DNA from: an uncultured Clostridia bacterium
Lineage (GTDB): Bacteria > Bacillota > Clostridia > Oscillospirales > UBA644
Direction of reading: 5' to 3'
Length of the DNA stretch: 46,143 nucleotides
NCBI GenBank assembly: GCA_948443805.1
Contig: CAOJUB010000014.1
Span: 1 to 46,143 of the forward strand
The notes under the pieces are model-generated. The model saw nothing but the letters and a program-made list of their open reading frames with translations, had not been told where the DNA came from and did not search any database. The stretch's first letter is position 1, and each line of letters begins with the position of its first letter. Shown here piece by piece: positions 19,313 to 27,462 of this stretch. A program made the translations under genes and the position numbers.

Positions 19313-19921
19313 ATGAAAACCTGCTATATCATTGGCGCGGGGGAAGAATTCCAGCCCTTCTCTCCCCGAACAGACGACCTGGTCATCGCCGCCGATGGAG
19401 GCTACCGTTACCTGAAAAAAAACGACATCCGCCCGGCGCTGATTGTCGGCGATTTTGATTCTCTCGGCGCCCCTCCGGAAGGGATTGAAACCATTCGCCA
19501 TCCGGTCATGAAAAATGATACCGACATGCTTCTGGCGGTAAAAATCGGTTTTGAACAGGGATATCGGCATTTCGTACTGTCCGGCGGCATGGGCGGGAGA
19601 CTCGAACATACGATAGCAAACCTGCAAACGCTGATCTATATAGCACAGAACGGAGGAAACGGCGTCCTTGAAGGAGAAAAGCAGAAAATCACCGCCATTA
19701 CAAACAGCAAATACTTTTTCCCCGGTTCTCCCCGGGGAGGCATCTCGGTTTTTGCCGATGGCACAGCGAAAGGCGTAACCGAAACCGGACTTTTGTATCC
19801 GCTTCAAAACGCGGTCGTCCGTTCCGCTTTTCCCATCGGGGTAAGCAACGAGTTTACCAGCGTTCCCGCCAGCGTTGAAGTCAAAAACGGGACGCTCCTG
19901 ATCTTCTGGGATAGACAATAA
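19313..19921 (+). CDS. thiN: Thiamine pyrophosphokinase
   Basis: The 202-residue enzyme converts thiamine to thiamine diphosphate using ATP. Visible motifs are GDFDS (residues 46-50), DTDM (69-72) and GGMGGRLEHT (91-100), all part of the family's nucleotide and metal site. AAAGGAGG lies 6 nt before the ATG. In other Firmicutes it follows rpe and rsgA, whereas here it lies alone after pfkA. Confidence 0.93.
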   Translation: MKTCYIIGAGEEFQPFSPRTDDLVIAADGGYRYLKKNDIRPALIVGDFDSLGAPPEGIETIRHPVMKNDTDMLLAVKIGFEQGYRHFVLSGGMGGRLEHTIANLQTLIYIAQNGGNGVLEGEKQKITAITNSKYFFPGSPRGGISVFADGTAKGVTETGLLYPLQNAVVRSAFPIGVSNEFTSVPASVEVKNGTLLIFWDRQ

Positions 19922-20088
19922 TCGTGCCCCGAAAAGGGTCTTTTCAGCCCAAAATAAAAAATCCGATTCCCTGTTCTGAACAGAGAAAATTGAAAAAAAA
20001 GAACAACATCTTCCCCTATAGCATTATCAATGAAAATCGGCTGCCGGACTTTGCTTCTGATCGGCAAGAAACACGAATCTTTACAACA

Positions 20089-20126
20089 AAGAAAACGGAT
20101 GAATTTTTCAATTCATCCGTTTTCTT
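20089..20126. terminator. Bidirectional terminator thiN/NYN gene
   Basis: A perfect 16-bp stem (20089-20104 with 20111-20126, loop of 6) stands between the convergent thiN and NYN genes, one base from the NYN stop codon. Both sides end in short T-rich runs. Confidence 0.85.
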
Positions 20127-20127
20127 A

Positions 20128-21270
20128 TTAATGGCTGTTTTTCGCCGTATTCGCTGGTTTTCGGGGATAATAATATCGTTTTTTCTTTTTCTTTTTTTCG
20201 GGAACAGGAACAGAATTTTCCTCCGGCGCTTTTTCTACAGCAACCGGATAAACCACTTTGACAGCCGCTGTTTTCTGCACTGTTTCCTTTTTCGGCTGCC
20301 GGTTTGCGGAAACCGGTTTTTCCTTGCTTTTATTCGTTTCGCCTGATTCCGGTTTCGAAACGGAAACCGGGGGTTCTTTTTTCTTTTGCTTTGCCGCTAC
20401 CGGCTTTTTTCGGCTTTCCGCTCCGGAAGCAACAACCTGTGCCGTTTTCCGGCCGTTTTGATGCGAAGACTGCCGCTTCCATTCCGGAGAAGGCTGCCAT
20501 ATGCCGTCCCGCAACAGTTTCGGCCACAAAATCTCCAGCGAAAGAATCTTTCTTCCATCACCGGTAAATTCTTCATGTTCCGCAATATATTCCTGATTCA
20601 TCAAACTGACAAGCGCCCGGCTGATCTTCTCTGCCGGAACTTTATAGTAGGAAGAAACTGCATCTACCGTCCGTTCAAAAGTAATGGAATTTCGTTTGTA
20701 ACCGTTGCCCTCAATCCGTTTCAGATTATCCAGAATCATTTTATAATATTCGCCGTAAAGAAGTTTGTCATCCGGCAGTTCGACCGTCCATGAAGAACAG
20801 TTTTTCAGCTGATGGCTGAACGCGTCTCTTACACCGCAGACGCCAACATCTTTTTTGCAGACATTTTTCAGAAAACTGACAACGGAACTGAAATGTCCGT
20901 CGCCGGAAAAAATAATAAACGTATCGATCCCGTCAGCCGACATCGCCCGCTGATAAATGTGATCGAGCATAATAAAATCGGTAAAGTCCTTTTTATGATT
21001 CTGACTGGCGTTGGCCGTTTGAACAATATTGCTTGAAACCTCCCGGATCCGGTTGATTTCCCGCGCAAGCGTATTATTGGAAAAATCGGCGAAAAATATG
21101 ATTTCTTTTACATTATAGTCTTTGTTCATCGCTTTGACCCATCCATGAAGATCCGGTTTTTCCCCGTAAAGCTTCACCATGGATATATACCAGTGTTCAT
21201 AATCGACAAACGCTACTGCAACCGGTTTCTGCTTTTGTTTCCCAAATAATTTCTCTATGATACTGCTGAT
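20128..21270 (-). CDS. NYN domain (PIN-like) nuclease-like protein
   Basis: From the proposed ATC start at 21270 the protein has 380 residues. The NYN fold covers about residues 16-165: VAFVDYEHW with Asp23, then KDFTDF (Asp95, Asp98) and FSGDGHF (Asp124), the acidic set of PIN-like nucleases. A winged-helix-like part follows (about 175-235), then a Lys- and Pro-rich tail ending KKKKKKRYYYPRK. The first ATG (21180) would lose the first strand and Asp23. No ATG, GTG or TTG lies between 21180 and the upstream stop, but GGAGG stands 9 nt before ATC 21270. It probably acts on RNA, by inference. Confidence 0.8.
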   Translation of the reverse strand: MSSIIEKLFGKQKQKPVAVAFVDYEHWYISMVKLYGEKPDLHGWVKAMNKDYNVKEIIFFADFSNNTLAREINRIREVSSNIVQTANASQNHKKDFTDFIMLDHIYQRAMSADGIDTFIIFSGDGHFSSVVSFLKNVCKKDVGVCGVRDAFSHQLKNCSSWTVELPDDKLLYGEYYKMILDNLKRIEGNGYKRNSITFERTVDAVSSYYKVPAEKISRALVSLMNQEYIAEHEEFTGDGRKILSLEILWPKLLRDGIWQPSPEWKRQSSHQNGRKTAQVVASGAESRKKPVAAKQKKKEPPVSVSKPESGETNKSKEKPVSANRQPKKETVQKTAAVKVVYPVAVEKAPEENSVPVPEKKKKKKRYYYPRKPANTAKNSH

Positions 21271-21279
21271 TCTCTTTCA

Positions 21280-21284
21280 CCTCC
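21280..21284 (-). promoter_or_regulatory. Ribosome binding site that decides the NYN start
   Basis: GGGAGG(TG) ends 9 nt before the ATC at 21270 and no other start codon lies at a suitable distance in that frame. It supports ATC initiation, unless a sequencing error hides an ATG. Confidence 0.65.
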
Positions 21285-21451
21285 CTTTCTTTTTTAATAA
21301 AAGCCTCCTGTTTTCCGGAAAAAGAGAACAACCATCCTTCTTCTTTTCTGGGATCATGAACCCGGAACCGAAAAACACCGACCGGGCTTTGCGCCGTTCG
21401 GCCGAAAAATATTTTTCAAAAAAACGCAAACCGGGAAGGCTTGTGCTTTTT

Positions 21452-21480
21452 ATTGTACCATAAACCTATCGCTTTGTCAA
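21452..21480 (-). promoter_or_regulatory. Promoter of the NYN gene
   Basis: TTGACA (21475-21480) and TACAAT (21452-21457) lie 17 bp apart on the minus strand, with TGG before the -10 box. The -35 box overlaps the yitT stop codon. The leader of about 175 nt holds a stem TTTGCG/CGCAAA around a 14-nt palindrome. Confidence 0.85.
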
Positions 21481-22325
21481 GCGCGGATATCCAGAGAAAA
21501 CCCGCGGCCGAGGATTTCCGTCACATCCCCGACGGTAACGAAGGCCTCCCGGTCATACTCGGTCACAATATTTTTGATCCGATACAGCTCATATTTGCGC
21601 ACGACCGTCATCAGAACCGGCATCCGGCGTCGGCTGAAACCGCCTTCGCCGTCCAGAAGCGTCACCCCCCGCTGCATACGCTCCAAAATTGCCGCCGAAA
21701 TTTCCGCATGCTTTTCCGAAATAATATAAACGCTTTTGCCGGTTGTCGCTCCCGAAAGGACCTTATCGATCACCTCACCTGAAACATAAACGGTAAGCGC
21801 CGAATAAAGACCCGACCGCCAATCCCGGTAACAAAACGCGGCAATCAGCACCACAACAGCATCAAGCATCAAAACCAGCCGTCCGTAAGAAACCGTCGGA
21901 AGCCGATCCGAGATCAGGCTTGCCAGCAAATCCGTACCGCCCGTAGCAAACCCCCGCATAAAAATAAGTCCCAGCCCAACGCCGCACAGAACGCCGCCGA
22001 TCATCGCAGAAAAAAGTTTATCTTCTGAAAAAACAGGCATAAAAATCCCGGAAACATCGATTAATACGGAGGTCACGCATAAGACAAGAAAAGTCCGGAC
22101 AGAAAAGCCCATCCCTCTTTTTACAATCGAAAAAAGAAAGATGGGGAGATTCAGCAAAACGATTAAGGTTCCGACCGAAATCGGAACAAACTGGCAGAAA
22201 GCCGCGGCAAGACCGGTAATGCCGCCGGCGGCAATGGCGTTCGGAATCAAAAAGGTATTCAGGCCAAAAGCCCAGATTATTCCGCCGATCAAAATAAAAG
22301 TACAATCCCAAATCTGCTTTTTCAT
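21477..22325 (-). CDS. YitT family membrane protein with DUF2179
   Basis: The 282-residue protein has five to six predicted membrane segments in its first 200 residues (start MKKQIWDCTFILIGGIIWAF) and a C-terminal DUF2179-like cytoplasmic domain (about 205-282, including GVTLLDGEGGFSRRRMPVLM). The function of this family is not settled. GGGAG lies just before the ATG. It is probably transcribed with mrnC, whose stop lies 62 bp upstream. Confidence 0.85.
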   Translation of the reverse strand: MKKQIWDCTFILIGGIIWAFGLNTFLIPNAIAAGGITGLAAAFCQFVPISVGTLIVLLNLPIFLFSIVKRGMGFSVRTFLVLCVTSVLIDVSGIFMPVFSEDKLFSAMIGGVLCGVGLGLIFMRGFATGGTDLLASLISDRLPTVSYGRLVLMLDAVVVLIAAFCYRDWRSGLYSALTVYVSGEVIDKVLSGATTGKSVYIISEKHAEISAAILERMQRGVTLLDGEGGFSRRRMPVLMTVVRKYELYRIKNIVTEYDREAFVTVGDVTEILGRGFSLDIRA

Positions 22326-22387
22326 ACGGTTCTCCCATTCCGCCGGATAATCCGGCCTGTAAAAATGAACGGCGAACCGATAGAGAG

Positions 22388-22792
22388 TCAGAGAGAAATC
22401 TCTTCAAAAACCAACGTTACAAAATCATGCAGACGCCGGCAGTCGCCCGTCAGATACAAATATCCAAAAAGCGCTTCCAACCCGGTTGCAGCATGATACT
22501 GCCCGGCGTCATTATTTTTATTCGGCACGGCGCCGGAATTTCTTCCCCGGCGAAAAACAGCCTCTTCTTCCGGCGTCAATAACGGCCGGAGGATTTCCAC
22601 CGCGCGGCTCTGCCCCGCGGCGCTCACATAATTTTTCGCAATGCCGTGTAATTTTCCGTTTGACATGTTCGCCCGCAATACCAGTATTTCCCGAACAAAC
22701 ATCTCATATACGCAGTCTCCCAGATACGCCAGCGTCAGCGGGCTGTACTGCGCCGCTTCCAAAGGCGAAACCGGGGATTTATTTTCAATCAA
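22388..22792 (-). CDS. mrnC: Mini-ribonuclease 3
   Basis: The 134-residue protein is an RNase III catalytic domain without the RNA-binding domain. It contains LAYLGDCVYEMFVRE with the acidic metal-binding residues, and in Bacillus it matures 23S rRNA. The start codon is TTG at 22792, with GGGAGG 7 nt upstream. It lies between recR and yitT rather than next to cysS. Confidence 0.9.
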   Translation of the reverse strand: MIENKSPVSPLEAAQYSPLTLAYLGDCVYEMFVREILVLRANMSNGKLHGIAKNYVSAAGQSRAVEILRPLLTPEEEAVFRRGRNSGAVPNKNNDAGQYHAATGLEALFGYLYLTGDCRRLHDFVTLVFEEISL

Positions 22793-22843
22793 AAAAAGCC
22801 CTCCCGCAAAACCGAAAAAACCATTCCGGTTTTCTGCTCACAA

Positions 22844-23443
22844 TCAAAGAACCCGCCGGTTTTCCAAGGCCTGGGAAAGCGTCGGAGAATCCGAATACTC
22901 CAAATCCCCGCCGATCGGAATCCCGAAAGCCAGACGAGAAGCGACAATATCCAGTTCTTTTAAAATCCGGGAAATATACATTGCCGTCGTATCGCCGTCT
23001 ACGGTCGGATTGGTGGCGATAATCAGTTCTTTTACGGCGTCGTCGGAAAGGCGGGCAATCAGTTCCTTTAATTTAATATCGCCGGGGCCGACATTCTCCA
23101 TCGGAGAAATTGTGCCATGCAAAACATGATACAAACCGTTAAATTTTCCTGTTTTCTCTATGGCAAGAACATCCGACGGCCCTTCGACAACACAGATAAT
23201 GCTCCGATCCCGTTTGGGATTCGAACAGATCGAACACAGATCTTTGTCCGTCAGATTCTGGCAGACCGGACAGAAATGAATATCTTTTTTAGCCCGCAGA
23301 AGCGCCGCCGCAAACCCCTCGGCCTCGGCATTGCTCATTTTCAAAACGGCAAACGCCAGCCGCTGCGCAGTTTTCGCGCCGATATTCGGCAGCGTCCGGA
23401 ATTTATCAATCAGTTCTTCCAGCGCGGTTACATAATAAGCCAT
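22844..23443 (-). CDS. recR: Recombination protein RecR
   Basis: The 199-residue protein works with RecO and RecF in loading RecA. It has an N-terminal helix-hairpin-helix (LPNIGAKTAQRLAF), a zinc finger (CPVCQNLTDKDLCSIC) and a Toprim domain (ICVVEGPSDVLAIEKTG). It follows ybaB in the dnaX-ybaB-recR order of Firmicutes. Confidence 0.97.
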   Translation of the reverse strand: MAYYVTALEELIDKFRTLPNIGAKTAQRLAFAVLKMSNAEAEGFAAALLRAKKDIHFCPVCQNLTDKDLCSICSNPKRDRSIICVVEGPSDVLAIEKTGKFNGLYHVLHGTISPMENVGPGDIKLKELIARLSDDAVKELIIATNPTVDGDTTAMYISRILKELDIVASRLAFGIPIGGDLEYSDSPTLSQALENRRVL

Positions 23444-23477
23444 GGTTTTTAAAACCTTTCGGAAATTTTACAGTAAA

Positions 23478-23825
23478 TCAAAGACCCAGTCCGGGAATAT
23501 TCGGCAGATTCATGCCGGAAGTCAGCGCGCCCATCTCATGCTCCGCTTCGCTTTCCACTTTGGAAATGGCCTCGTTGACCGCCGCGGTCAGCATATCCTC
23601 CAGCATTTCAATGTCTTCCGGATCAATTGCTTCAGGCGCGATTTTAATGCTTTTTACCTCTTTTTTTCCGGAGATGACCATCTTCACCATACCGCCGCCG
23701 GCAGTTACTTCATACTCTTTGGCTTCCAGCTCCTCCTGCTTTTTCTGCATATTTTCCTGCAGCTGCTGAAATTGCTGAAGCATTTGCTTCTGGCTTCCGC
23801 CCTGATTTGGAATTCTTACTTTCAT
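23478..23825 (-). CDS. ybaB: YbaB/EbfC nucleoid-associated protein
   Basis: At 115 residues it has a Gln- and Lys-rich coiled-coil start (about 11-40) followed by the YbaB core (VTAGGGMVKMVISGKKEVKS) and an acidic C-terminal part. Such dimers bind DNA in a clamp-like way. It lies between dnaX and recR, as in many bacteria. Confidence 0.93.
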   Translation of the reverse strand: MKVRIPNQGGSQKQMLQQFQQLQENMQKKQEELEAKEYEVTAGGGMVKMVISGKKEVKSIKIAPEAIDPEDIEMLEDMLTAAVNEAISKVESEAEHEMGALTSGMNLPNIPGLGL

Positions 23826-23899
23826 ATCACAAAATCCTTTCTGTTGCCGGCTTTAATAAGCCTGAATCTGTCTGGTTTTCACGGCCGAACAGCCGATTT

Positions 23900-25585
23900 T
23901 TATAAATTAAAGATACCGCTTTCGCGGATATTTTCATAATTTTTCTCTCCGTCTGAAAGATAATCGGCTTTCAACCCGACCTCGGTGCGGAGCAGGCAGT
24001 CGCCTTTCCGGTCTTCTTCCAACGCAGCCTGAATCAACGCCCGGTTTTCCGGCTTGCGGAGTTCTTCCAAATCACTTCGGTTCTGACAGAGAATCAAAAC
24101 TTCCCGACCCCTGCAAAGCGCGCAGCAGGAACGCGAAAGAAGCAGCGACAGCATCCGGTTTTTAGCCTGGACAAGTGCGGAGACCTCATTGAAACCGATA
24201 TATTCCCGGTAACCTTCTCCGCCGTCATCGACAGAAATATGCGGTTTTTCAGGAGACGATACCGAAATTTCCGCTTCGGATTCTTTTTTAGGAACAGGTT
24301 CCGGGGAGACTTCCGGCGCTGTTTGTTGTTCTTTCTCCGGAACGGACAGAGGGGAATCTTGCCGCTTTTCCGGTTTTGCAACGGCAGTCTCCCGCCGCGA
24401 TTCTGCAACAGCGGCAGTTCCTCCGGAACGAACCGGAGACCGAAAATCACCCGAAGAAACGGAGGATTCCAGCGTCGCGATCCTGGCCTGCAGCGCTTTC
24501 AGCGATCCGCCTAACGCAGGCCGCGCACATTTTAAAAGACAAACTTCTGTATCGGCGCGCTTGTCCGAGCTGCGGGAAAGCCCCTGAATACAAGCCTGCA
24601 GCTGTTCCATTACATACAAAATATGTTCCGAAGAAAAGGCTTTTGCCTGAATTTTATACTGTTCAATCTCTTCCGGCGTCTTTTCAATCAGATTTTCAGG
24701 AGCCGCCGTATTTTTTGCCACCAGCAAAAGGCGGAAATGCGCCAGCAGATTCCGGCAAAGAACATGGAAATCACGCGAAGACGCATAAAATTCGGCAACC
24801 GAAGAAAACAACAGATCGGTATTGCCCCCGGCAACGGCGTCGGCAAGGGAAAACAGCAGCCGGTCTTCACAAATCCCAAGCACTTTTCTGATCTCTTCCG
24901 GGTCGTCCAGCTCAAGCACTTTATCCAGAATGGAAAGGCCGTCCCGAACCGAACCATCGGCAAGCGTTGCGATCAGCGCAACAATTTCTTCCGGCATCGA
25001 CCGGCCTTCGGCTTCGATCACTTTTTTCAGCTGTTCCCCGATCGTTGCAGGATTCAGCCGGTGCATATCAAACCGCTGGCAGCGGGAGAGAATCGTTGCG
25101 GGGACTTTATGGACTTCGGTCGTCGCCAGAATAAAAACCGCATGGGACGGCGGTTCTTCCAACGTTTTCAGCAAAGCGTTGAACGCCTTGACCGACAATT
25201 CATGGACTTCGTCAATGATATATACTTTATAGGCGGCCTTCGACGGCGTATACACAATTTCATCGCTGATCCGGCGGATATCGTCAATCCCGTTGTTGCT
25301 CGCCGCATCAATCTCGGAAACATCATAAATATCGCCGTTTAAAAGCCCCCGGCAGATCTCGCACTCGTTGCACGGCTCCCCGTCGCGGGGGGAAAGACAG
25401 TTGATGGCCCGGGAAAGAATTTTCGCGCATGAAGTTTTTCCCGTTCCCCTCGTTCCGGTAAAGAGATAGGCGTGGGCAAACTGCCGGTTCCGAACCTGAT
25501 TGCGAAGGGTTTGGGTCACATGCTCCTGTCCGATAACCTCCGAAAAGGTTTTCGGCCGATATTTGCGGTATAAAGCGTAATACAT
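23900..25585 (-). CDS. dnaX: DNA polymerase III subunit gamma/tau
   Basis: The 561-residue clamp-loader ATPase has its Walker A motif GTRGTGKT at residues 44-51, four zinc cysteines (C63, C72, C75, C78), a DEVH Walker B and the sensor ATTEVHKVPATILSRCQ. After about residue 370 comes a linker rich in Pro, Glu and Lys, then a tau-like C-terminus. GGAGG lies 5 nt before the ATG. It lies downstream of the SRP RNA gene. Confidence 0.97.
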   Translation of the reverse strand: MYYALYRKYRPKTFSEVIGQEHVTQTLRNQVRNRQFAHAYLFTGTRGTGKTSCAKILSRAINCLSPRDGEPCNECEICRGLLNGDIYDVSEIDAASNNGIDDIRRISDEIVYTPSKAAYKVYIIDEVHELSVKAFNALLKTLEEPPSHAVFILATTEVHKVPATILSRCQRFDMHRLNPATIGEQLKKVIEAEGRSMPEEIVALIATLADGSVRDGLSILDKVLELDDPEEIRKVLGICEDRLLFSLADAVAGGNTDLLFSSVAEFYASSRDFHVLCRNLLAHFRLLLVAKNTAAPENLIEKTPEEIEQYKIQAKAFSSEHILYVMEQLQACIQGLSRSSDKRADTEVCLLKCARPALGGSLKALQARIATLESSVSSGDFRSPVRSGGTAAVAESRRETAVAKPEKRQDSPLSVPEKEQQTAPEVSPEPVPKKESEAEISVSSPEKPHISVDDGGEGYREYIGFNEVSALVQAKNRMLSLLLSRSCCALCRGREVLILCQNRSDLEELRKPENRALIQAALEEDRKGDCLLRTEVGLKADYLSDGEKNYENIRESGIFNL

Positions 25586-25641
25586 GTTTGCCTCCGTTCC
25601 GCCACAAACATTTTAAAAAAGAAAGAATTTGATATGATAAC

Positions 25642-25670
25642 CGGGTCTGAAAACCGAATTTTCAGACCCG
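25642..25670 (-). terminator. Hairpin between SRP RNA and dnaX
   Basis: A perfect 12-bp stem (25642-25653 with 25659-25670, loop CCGAA on the plus strand) lies between the SRP RNA and dnaX. No U-tract follows on the minus strand, so it may be a partial terminator, a processing site or an RNA stabiliser. Confidence 0.6.
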
Positions 25671-25687
25671 AAAAGGGGTTTTGAACA

Positions 25688-25795
25688 AAAAAGAAAACGG
25701 GTTACTTGCTGTGCACTCCGACATTTGCTTAATGCTGCTCAGTTCCCTGCCTGACATGGTTCGCAACGCAAAGTCACGCAAGACCCGCTTTCTTT
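25688..25795 (-). ncRNA. ffs: Signal recognition particle RNA, short bacterial type
   Basis: Read on the minus strand, 25727-25765 contains CCATGTCAGG, then CAG-GGAA-CUG, then AGCAGCATTAAG, the Ffh-binding helix 8 with its GGAA tetraloop. The ends pair (AAAGAAAGCGGGTCTTGC with GCAAGTAACCCGTTTTCTTT) and a T6 run follows. At about 105 nt it is the short type without an Alu domain. It lies upstream of dnaX, as scr does in Bacillus. Ends are estimates. Confidence 0.9.
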
Positions 25796-25798
25796 ACT

Positions 25799-25827
25799 AT
25801 TATACTACAAAAGCCCGGAATAATCAA
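25799..25827 (-). promoter_or_regulatory. Promoter of the SRP RNA
   Basis: TTGATT (25822-25827), 17 bp, and TATAAT (25799-25804) on the minus strand, ending a few bases before the RNA. It likely also serves dnaX by read-through. Confidence 0.9.
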
Positions 25828-25932
25828 GAGGCGATTTGTAAACTGTTTGTGTATTCTTCCCCGAGAATGAACCGCCGGAAGGAAAAAAGCAGCCCTACGG
25901 CTCGCCACTTATTTCCAGCGAAAGAAAACGAC

Positions 25933-25961
25933 TTGAAAAACCGAACGAACTGTGGTATAAT
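25933..25961 (+). promoter_or_regulatory. Promoter in front of the four-way-junction element
   Basis: TTGAAA (25933-25938) and TATAAT (25956-25961) with 17-bp spacing and a TGG extended -10 on the plus strand. Transcription would start at the beginning of the structured element. Confidence 0.75.
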
Positions 25962-26031
25962 AGACACATAAATCATTGCTGCGCATTGATTTAGCGGCTT
26001 TGCCGCTCTGTGCGGAGCACAGTTGTGTCTA
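25961..26031 (+). ncRNA. Four-way-junction element, possible novel RNA
   Basis: An 8-bp closing stem (25961-25968 with 26024-26031) encloses three hairpins that follow each other almost without unpaired bases: 7 bp with an 11-nt loop (25969-25975 with 25987-25993), 5 bp GCGGC/GCCGC with a short loop (25994-26006), and 6 bp CTGTGC/GCACAG with a 3-nt loop (26008-26022). It is not a tRNA, since loop sizes and conserved bases do not fit. It could be a small RNA, a leader for the next genes, or a palindromic mobile element. Confidence 0.55.
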
Positions 26032-26042
26032 TTGACGGCCTC

Positions 26043-26074
26043 GCAAAAATGCCCTTGCAAGCAAACATTTTTGC
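26043..26074 (+). other. Hairpin before the cluster promoter
   Basis: A perfect 9-bp stem GCAAAAATG/CATTTTTGC (26043-26051 with 26066-26074) has a 14-nt loop. It ends 7 bp before the -10 box that serves the following genes. It could end transcription from the upstream promoter or bind a regulator. Confidence 0.5.
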
Positions 26075-26081
26075 TTCATGG

Positions 26082-26087
26082 TATAAT
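26082..26087 (+). promoter_or_regulatory. Extended -10 promoter of the membrane-protein cluster
   Basis: TGGTATAAT on the plus strand, with no good -35 box at 16-18 bp because the hairpin occupies that place. The expected leader is about 95 nt. Confidence 0.6.
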
Positions 26088-26187
26088 AAAGAACAGCAAA
26101 CCGCTTCCATGTAATTCAAAGCAACCGACCTGAAAAATATTGTTATTTTTACAAGATAAATAAAGAAAGAGAGGACGAGTTTCAACA

Positions 26188-27000
26188 ATGGATGAAAATA
26201 AAGCCGAAAATAATACGGTTGAAAGCGGAGAAGTATCCGGCCGACCAAACCGTTCCGATCCGATAGAAAAAACAGAAGAAACAGCAAAAGACCAACCTCT
26301 CTCCGAGCAGAAAAACGCACCGCCGGAGACTGCGCCGTCAGAAGGACAAAACGCCGAACTTCAAAAGAACTCTCCTCAGGAGTCGCAAAAACCCGAAAAG
26401 AAGAAACTGGCAGGGCGGAAGCCTGCGCCAAACGGCCAGAAACAAATAAAAAAAGGAGCGGCCACGCTTTTCCGTCTGGCAGAAATTGCGGCAGACCCCT
26501 ATCCCACGCTAAAAAAAATGCCCTGCCCGTTCTGGTTTTTGCTCCTCTTTCCGGTGTCCTCCTATTTATGCGCTTTCCTGCACATTGCCTGGGATAAAAT
26601 CAGCCTTTTTTATCTGCCGGCAGCTTTCCTGTTCCTGTACCTGTTTGCCGGTGCGGCCGCAGGACTCCTTTTTACCGCCGCGGACACCGCAATCACATTC
26701 GGTATATCCCACTTGCTGAAAACCGGAAGAAAAAACACGCCGCAAACACTGGCGGGAGCCCTTTGCTTTCCCGCCATGCTGACAATTCCGATTTCTGTCG
26801 GCGGGCTGTTATTCCGGCTGCTTTTCGGATGGGGAAGCATTCTTTTCGTACCCGTTTCGCTGCTTTTACCGCTTTGTTTCCTGCTGCCGTTCTGGACAAG
26901 ATATTACAAAGGAAAACAGCTTCCGGCCATCCTGTCGGTTTTTGTCTCCGGCCTTCTCCGGATCGGGATTGCCCATATTTTCCTGAACATGAAACTCTGA
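26188..27000 (+). CDS. Membrane protein of unknown function, YIP1-like
   Basis: I do not recognise this 270-residue protein with certainty. The first 85 residues are charged and low in complexity (Glu-, Lys-, Pro-rich). Residues 95-270 hold about five membrane segments, with a first segment around FWFLLLFPVSSYLCAFLHIA and a length and layout that recall the Yip1 family. GAGAGGACGAG stands before the ATG. It is the first of three plus-strand genes that seem to form one operon. Confidence 0.6.
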   Translation: MDENKAENNTVESGEVSGRPNRSDPIEKTEETAKDQPLSEQKNAPPETAPSEGQNAELQKNSPQESQKPEKKKLAGRKPAPNGQKQIKKGAATLFRLAEIAADPYPTLKKMPCPFWFLLLFPVSSYLCAFLHIAWDKISLFYLPAAFLFLYLFAGAAAGLLFTAADTAITFGISHLLKTGRKNTPQTLAGALCFPAMLTIPISVGGLLFRLLFGWGSILFVPVSLLLPLCFLLPFWTRYYKGKQLPAILSVFVSGLLRIGIAHIFLNMKL

Positions 27001-27036
27001 CAAAACCGGATTTCAAAACCAAAGGAGGTCTTTTGC

Positions 27037-27462
27037 ATGAGCAAAACACTGCTGAATAAAAGCGCCGGACTTTTTTCGCTGTTGATTTTTCTGATTCTTT
27101 CCATGCTGAATATCCGGGACGGAATTGAAAAACATATTCTTTTTCTTATACTGGGCTTTGTCCTGATGATCGCCTCGGTCTTTGTTATTTCCAAGGCTTT
27201 TCCCCGGGGCAACGGCGCCTACTGGCTTTCGATCCTTCCTTTTTCTTTATTGGCGGTCGCCGCAAAAATCGTTTTCGGATGGGATATTCTCCTGCCTTTC
27301 ATCCTTTGCGGCTACGGCGCAATGACGATTTCCGGATTCGCCATGAATCCGCCGGAGAAAAAGGGGGAACCGCTTTACAGTCATATTCTGCCTCTTGCCG
27401 TTGTTCTGGCCGCCGCGGCGATCTATATCGGCCTGTGCGCCGTTGTGGGGGTGTATTTATGA
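27037..27462 (+). CDS. Small four-helix membrane protein, unknown function
   Basis: The 141-residue protein is almost entirely membrane: four to five segments, for example SLLIFLILSMLNI, HILFLILGFVLMIASVFVIS and HILPLAVVLAAAAIYIGL. No family was recognised. AAAGGAGG lies 8 nt before the ATG. Its stop codon overlaps the start of the next gene in an ATGA arrangement, so the two are probably made together. Confidence 0.7.
   Translation: MSKTLLNKSAGLFSLLIFLILSMLNIRDGIEKHILFLILGFVLMIASVFVISKAFPRGNGAYWLSILPFSLLAVAAKIVFGWDILLPFILCGYGAMTISGFAMNPPEKKGEPLYSHILPLAVVLAAAAIYIGLCAVVGVYL

Noticed and set aside
24275-24292. Possible programmed frameshift in dnaX at an A6G run near codon 432, as in E. coli
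   Set aside because: The run is in the wrong phase (CCT AAA AAA G), so a -1 slip would leave the P-site tRNA on TAA. No stimulatory stem was identified and most Firmicutes make only one product.
25961-26031. Cloverleaf fold read as a tRNA
   Set aside because: The stem lengths, the 3-nt loops and the absence of T-loop, anticodon and CCA features do not fit any tRNA.
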